From positions 1-7,262 of the forward strand of contig JAICQE010000196.1 of NCBI GenBank assembly GCA_025938035.1: a DNA stretch of 7,262 bases, given 5' to 3'. A program made the position numbers and the translations under genes. The notes under the pieces are model-generated. The model had not been told where the DNA came from. It did not search any database and was given only the letters and a program-made list of their open reading frames with translations. Origin of the DNA: Vicinamibacteria bacterium (lineage in GTDB: Bacteria; Acidobacteriota; Vicinamibacteria; Vicinamibacterales; UBA2999). This document shows, piece after piece, positions 1-5,555 of this stretch; position 1 is the stretch's first letter; every line of letters starts with the position of its first letter.

Positions 1-1
1 G

Positions 2-850
2 ATCCGTCTCTGGCCCGGCAAAGCGCCGGGCTCGGAGAACTGGGCGCTTCCCGAAGTCACGACCACTTCACCGACGGGCGACAGGACCATCACCAACGTC
101 AGCGATCCGACGGTGACCGCGTTCCTTCCTCCGCCGGCCAGCGCCACCGGAACCGCGGTCGTCGTCGCTCCCGGCGGAGCCCTGCGGCTCCTCGGGTGGG
201 ACAACGAAGGCGTCAAGGTCGCGCAGTGGTTGAACAGCCAGGGCATCGCGGCGCTGGTGCTGAAGTACCGGACGCTGCAGAGGATGCCCGCGAGCGGCCG
301 CGGGCGGGGTACGCCGCCGGGCCTCGCGGGCGCTGGAGCAGGGCCTCGGAAGGAGATGGAGATTCGCAACGGCAACGCCAACCCGGAGCCCGATGATCCG
401 GCGCTGCGGGAGGTGCTGCAGATGGGGATCGCCGACGCGCAGCAGGCGCTTCGTCTCGCGCGGAGGAACGCCGCGGCCTGGCGGATCGAGCCCGCGCGAA
501 TCGGCATCATGGGTTTTTCTGCTGGTGGTGGCATCGCTGTCGGAACCGCGCTGGCCGAGCGATCGGACGCGTCGCCGGACTTCCTCGTATCCGTCTACGG
601 GCCCTCACTGCAGGACGTCAACGTGCCTGCGCATGCCCCGCCGCTCTTCATTGCGGTTGGTTCATCGCATTTCAACGTGACCAACGGATGCCTGGCGCTC
701 TTCGCCGCGTGGAAGGCCGCGGGGAAGCCCGCAGAGATCCACGTATATGACCAGGTCAGCGGCGGCTTCGGGATGACGAAGCGCGAGCTGCCGGTCGACA
801 CATGGAGCGACCGGCTGCTCGAGTGGCTGATGGCCAGGAAGCTCAGATGA
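2..850 (+). CDS. Esterase-like alpha/beta hydrolase, 5' end outside the window
   Basis: The frame is open from base 2, so the GTG at 113 is internal: the upstream codons encode IRLWPGKAPGSEN, the usual N-terminal WPG-x-APG motif of acetylxylan-esterase-like hydrolases. Visible features in order are the oxyanion-type segment VVVAPGGA (about 158-181), the strand AALVLKYRT, a Gly/Pro/Arg-rich insert (about 284-352), the nucleophile elbow GFSAGG with its Ser codon at 518-520, and a C-terminal segment ending LPVDTWSDRLLEWL. The family normally has an Asp in the segment after PPLFI and a His in GGHGFG near the C-terminus. Here those places read GSSHFNV (656-676) and VSGGFGM (755-775), so neither expected acid nor base is present. 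It may be a divergent subfamily or an inactive homologue. The stop overlaps the sulfatase start (ATGA), which suggests translational coupling. The family is clear; activity and substrate (ester-decorated glycan) are inferred. Confidence 0.85.
   Translation: MRLWPGKAPGSENWALPEVTTTSPTGDRTITNVSDPTVTAFLPPPASATGTAVVVAPGGALRLLGWDNEGVKVAQWLNSQGIAALVLKYRTLQRMPASGRGRGTPPGLAGAGAGPRKEMEIRNGNANPEPDDPALREVLQMGIADAQQALRLARRNAAAWRIEPARIGIMGFSAGGGIAVGTALAERSDASPDFLVSVYGPSLQDVNVPAHAPPLFIAVGSSHFNVTNGCLALFAAWKAAGKPAEIHVYDQVSGGFGMTKRELPVDTWSDRLLEWLMARKLR
836..841 (+). promoter_or_regulatory. Ribosome binding site that sets the sulfatase start
   Basis: AGGAAG lies five bases before the ATG at 847. The frame has an earlier ATG at 802, but that would add 15 charged residues in front of a good signal peptide and has no comparable Shine-Dalgarno sequence. 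The site lies inside the end of the upstream hydrolase gene, consistent with coupled translation. Confidence 0.65.
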
Positions 851-2220
851 CAAGACCGCGATCGATCGGCGTTTCGCTCTGCGTGGGCATCCTGATAACA
901 GTCGTCACTGCCGCCGGCCGTTCGCAGCAGCCCTCTCCGTCTGCCACGTCGCGTCCCAACGTGATTCTGATCATGACCGACGACATGGGGTACGCCGATC
1001 TCGGCAGCTACGGCGGCAGGGACATCAAGACCCCGAACATCGATCGTCTGGCCAGGGAGGGCGTGCGCCTCACCGATGCGTACGCCAATGGCGTGCTGTG
1101 CAGCCCGACACGCGCGGCGCTCATCAGCGGCCGTTACCCGCAGCGCGGTGCGATCGAGACCGCGCTTGGACCCGAGGGGACGCGCGGCCTTGCCGTCAGC
1201 GGCTCGTCGCTGCCGCAGGTGCTGAAGAACGGCGGCTATCGGACCGGGCTGATCGGCAAGTGGCACCTGGGCGGCACGGTCACCGGCGGCGCGAAGAATG
1301 GCGGCCCGCGCGCCCACGGGTTCGACCGTTTCTTCGGCCTGATGGGCAGCCACGTCGACTACTGGCATCACAACCGCGGTCCCGGGTCCGAGGACCTCTG
1401 GGAGGACGAGACGAAGATCTCGATGACCGGTCAGTACCTGACGACGCTCATCACCGAGCGCTCGATCCAGTTCGTCGAACAGAGCGCAGCGGCCGCCCGG
1501 CCCTTCTTCCTGGACGTCGCCTATAACGCGCCGCACTGGCCGTACAACCGGCCCGATCGGCCGTCGCCGGCGCCCGGCAGCGGCGCACACGTGACGGCCA
1601 ACGCCGAGAATCCGCCGACGCGCGCCGACTACGCGGCGATGCTCGAAGCCGTGGACAGCGGCGTCGGGCGGATTCTGCAGACCGTCGCGCGCCTCGGCCT
1701 GACCGACAACACCATCGTCATCTTCACGAACGACAACGGCGGCGAGTGGCTGTCGAGCGGCGGGCCGCTCTTCAACCGGAAGTGGACGGTCTGGGAGGGC
1801 GGGATCCGCGTGCCGGCAATCGTCAAGTGGCCCGGCCGCATTCGCGCCGGCAGCGTGTCGGATCAGCCCGCCATCACCTTCGACTGGAGCGCATCGATCG
1901 TCGCGGCGGCCGGCGTGGAGGTTCCGCCGAGCTACGAGGGGATCAACATCCTCCCGATTCTCGAAGGGCGCGCGCCAAAGCAGGAGCGGACGTTGTTCTG
2001 GCGGTCGGCGCCAAACTCCAACCGCACGCAGCAGGCCGTGCGCCAGGGCGACTGGAAGCTCGTGGTGGACGCGAACCACCTGCTGCTCTTCAACCTGCGC
2101 GACGACATCGGCGAACGGAACGACCGTACCGCGCAGCGGCCGGACATCGTTCGCCGTCTCCGACCGCTGCTCGGCGAGTGGGCGCGAAGCGTGGACGCCG
2201 ATGCGAAGGCCCTGAAGTAG
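847..2220 (+). CDS. Type I (formylglycine-dependent) sulfatase, exported
   Basis: A 457-residue arylsulfatase-superfamily enzyme that would hydrolyse a sulfate ester outside the cytoplasm. Residues 1-28 form a Sec-type signal peptide (basic MTRPR, hydrophobic core, AAGRSQQ). Metal-binding Asp45-Asp46 lie in LIMTDDMGYADLG. The maturation motif is Cys85-Ser-Pro-Thr-Arg89 followed by AALISGR, where Cys85 should be converted to formylglycine; this is the Cys-type motif with Thr at the fourth position. GKWHLGG supplies Lys138 and His140, APHWPY supplies His230, FTNDNGG supplies Asp296-Asn297, and FNRKWTVWEGGIRVP supplies Lys312. All core residues are present and the length is normal for a compact sulfatase. 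The C-terminal part includes the usual RQGDWKLVVD segment. It overlaps the upstream hydrolase by ATGA and the next hydrolase starts 38 bases after its stop, suggesting joint action on a sulfated and esterified glycan. Sulfatase family is very likely; the substrate cannot be read from the sequence. No maturation enzyme is in the window. Confidence 0.95.
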   Translation: MTRPRSIGVSLCVGILITVVTAAGRSQQPSPSATSRPNVILIMTDDMGYADLGSYGGRDIKTPNIDRLAREGVRLTDAYANGVLCSPTRAALISGRYPQRGAIETALGPEGTRGLAVSGSSLPQVLKNGGYRTGLIGKWHLGGTVTGGAKNGGPRAHGFDRFFGLMGSHVDYWHHNRGPGSEDLWEDETKISMTGQYLTTLITERSIQFVEQSAAAARPFFLDVAYNAPHWPYNRPDRPSPAPGSGAHVTANAENPPTRADYAAMLEAVDSGVGRILQTVARLGLTDNTIVIFTNDNGGEWLSSGGPLFNRKWTVWEGGIRVPAIVKWPGRIRAGSVSDQPAITFDWSASIVAAAGVEVPPSYEGINILPILEGRAPKQERTLFWRSAPNSNRTQQAVRQGDWKLVVDANHLLLFNLRDDIGERNDRTAQRPDIVRRLRPLLGEWARSVDADAKALK

Positions 2221-2226
2221 ATGGCA

Positions 2227-2232
2227 TACACT
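2227..2232 (+). promoter_or_regulatory. Possible -10 box in front of the second hydrolase
   Basis: TACACT matches the TATAAT consensus at four of six positions. It lies just after the sulfatase stop in the only gap between the two genes. Transcription would begin near 2238-2240, giving a leader of about 20 bases that contains the ribosome binding site. No convincing -35 hexamer is visible 16-18 bases upstream. The resemblance to the box at 5543-5548, also followed closely by an ATG, is suggestive only. Confidence 0.3.
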
Positions 2233-2244
2233 CGACCATGTATC

Positions 2245-2250
2245 GAGGAG
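2245..2250 (+). promoter_or_regulatory. Ribosome binding site that sets the second hydrolase start
   Basis: GAGGAG sits eight bases before the ATG at 2259. It favours this start over the in-frame ATG at 2238, which lacks a Shine-Dalgarno sequence and would add the residues MYRGDND before the signal peptide. Confidence 0.65.
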
Positions 2251-2258
2251 ACAACGAC

Positions 2259-3302
2259 ATGACAGTCAGACACACGAACGGGCTTGCCCTGACGGCGGTT
2301 CTCGTCCTCGGCGCAGGCCTCGTCCTCAGCCCGGTTGCCGCCCAGAACGCGGCGCCCGCAGCTGCCGCACCGGCGGGTATTCTCCCGGTGAAGGCTAATT
2401 TGCGGGGCGCGCCGCCGACCGGCCCGCACGCGGTCGTGATCGAGCACGATCAGACGCTCGCCACGCACACGATCTATCGCCCGGCGGCGCTCGGGCCGTC
2501 GAAGCATCCGGTGCTGGTGTGGGGTGAGGGTGGTTGTGCCAAAGACGGTCTGCAGTTCCCCGAGTTCCTCAACGAGATTGCGTCGCACGGCGTCGTCGTG
2601 ATCGCCGACGGCCCGCCGGTCGGACGAACGGCTCCCGGCGGCGGTGCTGCGCCCGGACCACGTGGCGGGACGCCGCCGGCTGCTGGCGCCGCACCGGGGC
2701 CGCGTGCGGGTGGAGCGGCGCCTGCCCCAGGTGCGGGAGCACGCGCCGGCGGGCGGGGCCGCGGCGGTGCGCCCATGACTGACGGCACCGCGCTGATTCA
2801 GGCTGTCGACTGGCTCGCGAAGGAGGGTAACGACCCGGCGAGCCGCTTCTATCAGAAGGTCGAGACCGGCCGGGTGGCGGCGATGGGGATGTCGTGCGGG
2901 GGGCTCATGTCGTACGGCGCCTCCGCCGATCCGCGTGTTGCCACGGTCGGCATCTGGAACAGCGGCCTGCTGCAGCCCGACGAGAAGATCTTCGCCGGCC
3001 TCCACTCGCCCGTGATCATCGTCACCGGCGGCGAGAGCGACATCGCGTATGCGAACGGCAAACGCGACTTCGAGACCATGCCCGCGAAGATTCCGGTGTT
3101 CTACGGCGTGCATCCCTCCGTCGGCCACGGCGGCACGTACAACGAGGACAACGGGGGAGCCTTTGGCGTGGCCGCCGTCGCGTGGCTCAAGTGGCAGTTG
3201 ATGAACGACACCGGCGCGAACGGGAAGGGCTACTTCGTCGGCCCGAACTGCGGCATCTGCGCAGACTCGAAGTGGCAGACGGCGTCACGCGCGATCCAGT
3301 AG
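2259..3302 (+). CDS. Exported alpha/beta hydrolase with low-complexity insert
   Basis: A 347-residue serine hydrolase. Residues 1-28 are a Sec signal peptide ending PVAA, followed by an Ala/Pro-rich linker to about residue 42. The core starts with TIYRPAALG and the segment PVLVWGEGGC (residues 84-93), likely part of the oxyanion region. VVVIADGPP is followed by about 50 residues of Gly/Pro/Ala/Arg (122-172). The nucleophile elbow is GMSCGG with Ser212; GGESDIAYAN offers Asp261 and PSVGHGGTY offers His290, so a complete Ser-Asp-His triad is plausible. The C-terminus carries a Cys-x-x-Cys (Cys331, Cys334) in GPNCGICAD, possibly a disulfide in the exported protein. The fold resembles chlorophyllase, cutinase-like and dienelactone-hydrolase-type enzymes; an ester in a plant or microbial polymer is a reasonable but unproved substrate. 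It follows the sulfatase by 38 bases on the same strand. Family placement at superfamily level is good; specific function is unknown. Confidence 0.85.
   Translation: MTVRHTNGLALTAVLVLGAGLVLSPVAAQNAAPAAAAPAGILPVKANLRGAPPTGPHAVVIEHDQTLATHTIYRPAALGPSKHPVLVWGEGGCAKDGLQFPEFLNEIASHGVVVIADGPPVGRTAPGGGAAPGPRGGTPPAAGAAPGPRAGGAAPAPGAGARAGGRGRGGAPMTDGTALIQAVDWLAKEGNDPASRFYQKVETGRVAAMGMSCGGLMSYGASADPRVATVGIWNSGLLQPDEKIFAGLHSPVIIVTGGESDIAYANGKRDFETMPAKIPVFYGVHPSVGHGGTYNEDNGGAFGVAAVAWLKWQLMNDTGANGKGYFVGPNCGICADSKWQTASRAIQ
2622..2774 (+). repeat. Gly/Pro/Ala/Arg-rich low-complexity coding tract
   Basis: Codons 122-172 of the second hydrolase encode almost only Gly, Pro, Ala and Arg, with APGPR present twice and a GGRGRGG run near the end. 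The DNA is extremely GC-rich. It falls between the strand VVVIADG and the helix starting TDGTALIQAVDW, so it probably forms a disordered surface loop rather than part of the core. Confidence 0.75.
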
Positions 3303-3360
3303 ATCCGCGGAGCGATACACGGTTCGCACCACGCGACTTCGCGCGATTCAACAGGCGGCC

Positions 3361-5319
3361 TCAGCGCGTCTCGAGCGTCAAGGCGACGATCCCGTTCGCC
3401 GGGACAACGTAGCTGAATCCGGACTTCACGCCCGCCACTTTCGAGCTGACGGGCACGACGTTCTGTGGAGCGTCGATTGAATTCGTGGCCTGCGGATCGG
3501 CCGAGAGGGTGAGGGCCGTGGCCGTCCCTGCGAGCGTCCTCGCGCCGGCGATATCGATCTGCACCGGCGCGGGGGCATTCGTCGCGTTCACCAGCTTGAC
3601 GTGGATGCGGCCGGACCGGCTGTCGCGCGTCACGGAGACGAAGACCTCGGTGTCGGCCGTCGTCGCCTTCAGGATCTCGTCGCCCAGGTTGGTGCTGAAC
3701 ATCTTGAACGCGTGGTAGCTCGGCGAGCCGTAGACGCGCAGCGCGTCGTAGCCGATCAGGTTCGGGCGCCACTGGCGGGCGCCGGGACTGACGTTGACGA
3801 GCAGCGGCGCGTAGCTGTGCATGACGACGATGTCGGAGTGTTTCTCCATCTGCGTCATGAAGGCGGCATCGCCGAGCGCCGCGCGCATGTTCGGGGTGGG
3901 CGCTTCCTTCCGCGAGCGCTCGTTCCACGGCTCGAACGGCGTCTCGTACGCGCCCCACTCGCCGACAAAGATCTCGGGCCCCTTCCGGTCGTACTTCTCG
4001 TAGTGGCCGCGCGACATCTTCAGGAACGTGTCAACCGTCCTGTAGTAGTGCTCGTCAACCATGTCGGGCACGATGCTGCGGACGCGGCGGGTCTCCGGCT
4101 GCTCGAAGCCGACGCTGGAGATCACTTTGAGGTTGGGGTAGCGAGCCTTGATGGCCTTGTTGAATTGCACGAAGCGCTGATCGTAGGAACCCGACTTGTC
4201 GAAGAAGTCCTCGTTGCCGACCTCGACGTAGGTCATCGTGAACGGCGCCGGGTGTCCAGCCCTGGCCCGCACCGCGCCCCACGTCGAGCTGGCCGGGCCC
4301 ATGACGTACTCGATCTCGTCGAGCGCATCCTGGATATATGGCTCGAGATCCGGCCCCGGTTTCACGTACTCACCCTTGAGCGAGTAGCCGGCGTACACCG
4401 CGAGCACCGGCTCGGCGTTCATGTTCTCCGCCCAGAGCAGAAACTCGTGGAGGCCGAGGCCGTCGGACGATCGATACGTCCACGGCGCCATGTGTCCCGG
4501 CCGGTCGGTGAGCGGGCCGAGCGTCTTCTTCCAGTCGAACCGGTCCGCGATCGTGTCGCCCTCGAGGTAGTTGCCGCCGGGGAAGCGCAGGAACTTCGGC
4601 TTCAGGTCGATCAGCATCTGCAGCAGATCCGGCCGGAAGCCGTTCGGCTGATTCCTGAACGTCGGCGGAAACAGCGACACGAGGCTCAGCCAGATGGTGC
4701 CCGGCCGATCCAGCGTCAGCGCGAAATGCGCGTTGGCCGTCGTGGGGACGTTACCGGTCTCGAGCGTCAGCTCGTGACGCGTCCAGGCCGGCGTCAGGCC
4801 AGTCACCGTACCGCGCGCGTAAGACGTCCTGCCGTCGGGACTCTCGATCGCGAGCATGATCGGGCCGTCGAATCCCGGGGTAGCCTTCGCATAGAACGAG
4901 GCGCGATACCGGGTGTTCGGTTTGACCGGAATACCCCAGAAGCCCTCGTTGGCGACGCCGGCGCCGAGGCCGGGTGACGCCCGCGTGACGTCCAGGCGCA
5001 TGCTGACGGGAATCGTCTGGTTGAGCGGCTCGCTCCGGTCGAGGGCGATTGCCGCGGCGGAGCCTTCGGGCTGAACGACCGACCACCGCACGGGCATCTG
5101 CGCGTTGTCCAGGAACGCGCGGTTGTGGATCAGCTCGGCGTACAACCCGCCGTCGTAGGCGTGGTTGATCTCTTCGGTCATCAATCCGTACAGAAGCCGG
5201 CTGACCTTCCCTGATGCCGCCGTCGCGTCGATCGCAATCGTCGGACCCGCGGCGCGGTTGGATGCCATCCCGACGAGAAGCAGGAGGAACAGGAGCAGAA
5301 CGCCCGATCGCTTCGTCAT
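3361..5319 (-). CDS. GH51 alpha-L-arabinofuranosidase, exported
   Basis: A 652-residue retaining glycosidase predicted to release terminal alpha-L-arabinofuranosyl units from arabinan, arabinoxylan or similar glycans outside the cytoplasm. Residues 1-25 are a Sec signal peptide with a long Leu core. GLMTEEINHAYDGGLYAELI (45-64) is the typical GH51 N-terminal motif. Residues of about 75-215 resemble a family 4/9 carbohydrate-binding beta-sandwich. The catalytic barrel runs from about 226 to 545 and includes KFLRFPGGNYLEGD, the acid/base Glu370 in YVEVGNEDFF and the nucleophile Glu454 in FVGEWGAYE. The last 100 residues form a C-terminal beta-domain. The start at 5319 is chosen because it has an AAGGAA site seven bases upstream and begins the signal peptide; the frame stays open to 5460, but that extension is basic and unlike a leader. 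It converges with the preceding hydrolase and diverges from the ceramidase-family gene. Family assignment is strong; the exact glycan is inferred. Confidence 0.95.
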   Translation of the reverse strand: MTKRSGVLLLFLLLLVGMASNRAAGPTIAIDATAASGKVSRLLYGLMTEEINHAYDGGLYAELIHNRAFLDNAQMPVRWSVVQPEGSAAAIALDRSEPLNQTIPVSMRLDVTRASPGLGAGVANEGFWGIPVKPNTRYRASFYAKATPGFDGPIMLAIESPDGRTSYARGTVTGLTPAWTRHELTLETGNVPTTANAHFALTLDRPGTIWLSLVSLFPPTFRNQPNGFRPDLLQMLIDLKPKFLRFPGGNYLEGDTIADRFDWKKTLGPLTDRPGHMAPWTYRSSDGLGLHEFLLWAENMNAEPVLAVYAGYSLKGEYVKPGPDLEPYIQDALDEIEYVMGPASSTWGAVRARAGHPAPFTMTYVEVGNEDFFDKSGSYDQRFVQFNKAIKARYPNLKVISSVGFEQPETRRVRSIVPDMVDEHYYRTVDTFLKMSRGHYEKYDRKGPEIFVGEWGAYETPFEPWNERSRKEAPTPNMRAALGDAAFMTQMEKHSDIVVMHSYAPLLVNVSPGARQWRPNLIGYDALRVYGSPSYHAFKMFSTNLGDEILKATTADTEVFVSVTRDSRSGRIHVKLVNATNAPAPVQIDIAGARTLAGTATALTLSADPQATNSIDAPQNVVPVSSKVAGVKSGFSYVVPANGIVALTLETR

Positions 5320-5326
5320 GGATAGA

Positions 5327-5332
5327 TTCCTT
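5327..5332 (-). promoter_or_regulatory. Ribosome binding site of the GH51 gene
   Basis: Read on the minus strand this is AAGGAA, seven bases before the ATG at 5319-5317. It supports the start at 5319 rather than an upstream start at 5460. Confidence 0.65.
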
Positions 5333-5359
5333 GGAAGGGCGTACGACAACGCCGGGCAG

Positions 5360-5365
5360 ATTCTA
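5360..5365 (-). promoter_or_regulatory. Candidate -10 box of the GH51 gene
   Basis: The minus strand reads TAGAAT, five of six matches to TATAAT. Transcription would start near 5353 and give a leader of about 33 bases that includes the ribosome binding site. No recognisable -35 hexamer is found 16-18 bases further upstream, so the call rests on the single box and its position. Confidence 0.4.
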
Positions 5366-5466
5366 TCGTGACCGAGCCTGCAGGGGATCCACCGGCCGAG
5401 GCTGTAGGCGGCTCCCGGTTCGCGACGTGCCCGCTTCCGCCAAGGCTTCAGCAAGGTCACGCCGTG

Positions 5467-5489
5467 GCTCGCGAGGACGCCCTGCGAGC
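5467..5489. repeat. Inverted repeat forming a 9-bp hairpin
   Basis: GCTCGC (5467-5472) pairs with GCGAGC (5484-5489), and after one bulged G the inner AGG (5474-5476) pairs with CCT (5481-5483) around the loop ACGC. It lies between two divergent promoter candidates and is not followed by a T-run in either direction, so it is unlikely to be an intrinsic terminator. It could be an operator, a dispersed-repeat remnant or chance in GC-rich DNA. Confidence 0.5.
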
Positions 5490-5542
5490 GGAGGTGGAGA
5501 CGATTCGGCCCCCCGGCGTAGGCTGACGGCTGGACGACGCGC

Positions 5543-5548
5543 TACAAT
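5543..5548 (+). promoter_or_regulatory. Candidate -10 box for a leaderless start
   Basis: TACAAT matches TATAAT at five of six positions and ends seven bases before the ATG at 5556, which places the expected transcription start at or next to the first base of the codon. The bases between box and ATG (CCGCACG) contain no Shine-Dalgarno sequence. The best -35-like string, CTGACG at 5523-5528, is only 14 bases upstream, which is shorter than the usual spacing. Confidence 0.5.
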
Positions 5549-5555
5549 CCGCACG

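Larger units (their letters stand above)
5320..5555. other. Divergent intergenic region
   Basis: These 236 bases separate the starts of the GH51 gene (left, minus strand) and the ceramidase-family gene (right, plus strand). They hold a minus-strand ribosome binding site and candidate -10 box near the left end, a 9-bp hairpin in the middle and a candidate -10 box next to the right-hand ATG. Reading frames run through it on both strands but have no supporting features. A shared regulator binding here would be natural, though no clear operator was recognised. Confidence 0.6.

Noticed and set aside
14..30. Perfect 6-bp inverted repeat CCCGGC...GCCGGG
   Set aside because: It lies inside the conserved coding motif WPGKAPG and is explained by Pro/Gly codons.
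595..2079. Long minus-strand open frame of 494 codons opposite the first hydrolase and the sulfatase
   Set aside because: It is low-complexity, Arg/Ala/Val-rich and matches no family; the plus-strand genes have intact motifs. Such antisense frames are expected in GC-rich DNA.
1932..3128. Minus-strand open frame of 398 codons opposite the sulfatase end and second hydrolase
   Set aside because: The composition is that of a shadow frame, with no signal peptide, motif or ribosome binding site, and it covers two well-supported genes.
3303..3360. Possible bidirectional terminator between converging genes
   Set aside because: Only short 4-bp stems (for example CGCG at 3332-3335 with 3340-3343) and no T-runs are present, so no terminator can be supported.
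3601..4977. Plus-strand open frame of 458 codons opposite the GH51 gene
   Set aside because: It is rich in Arg, Val and His with no recognisable domain, while the minus strand encodes an intact GH51 enzyme with both catalytic Glu residues.
5320..5460. N-terminal extension of the GH51 protein to a start at 5460
   Set aside because: The extra 47 residues are basic and unlike the family, whereas the ATG at 5319 has a good ribosome binding site and begins a signal peptide.
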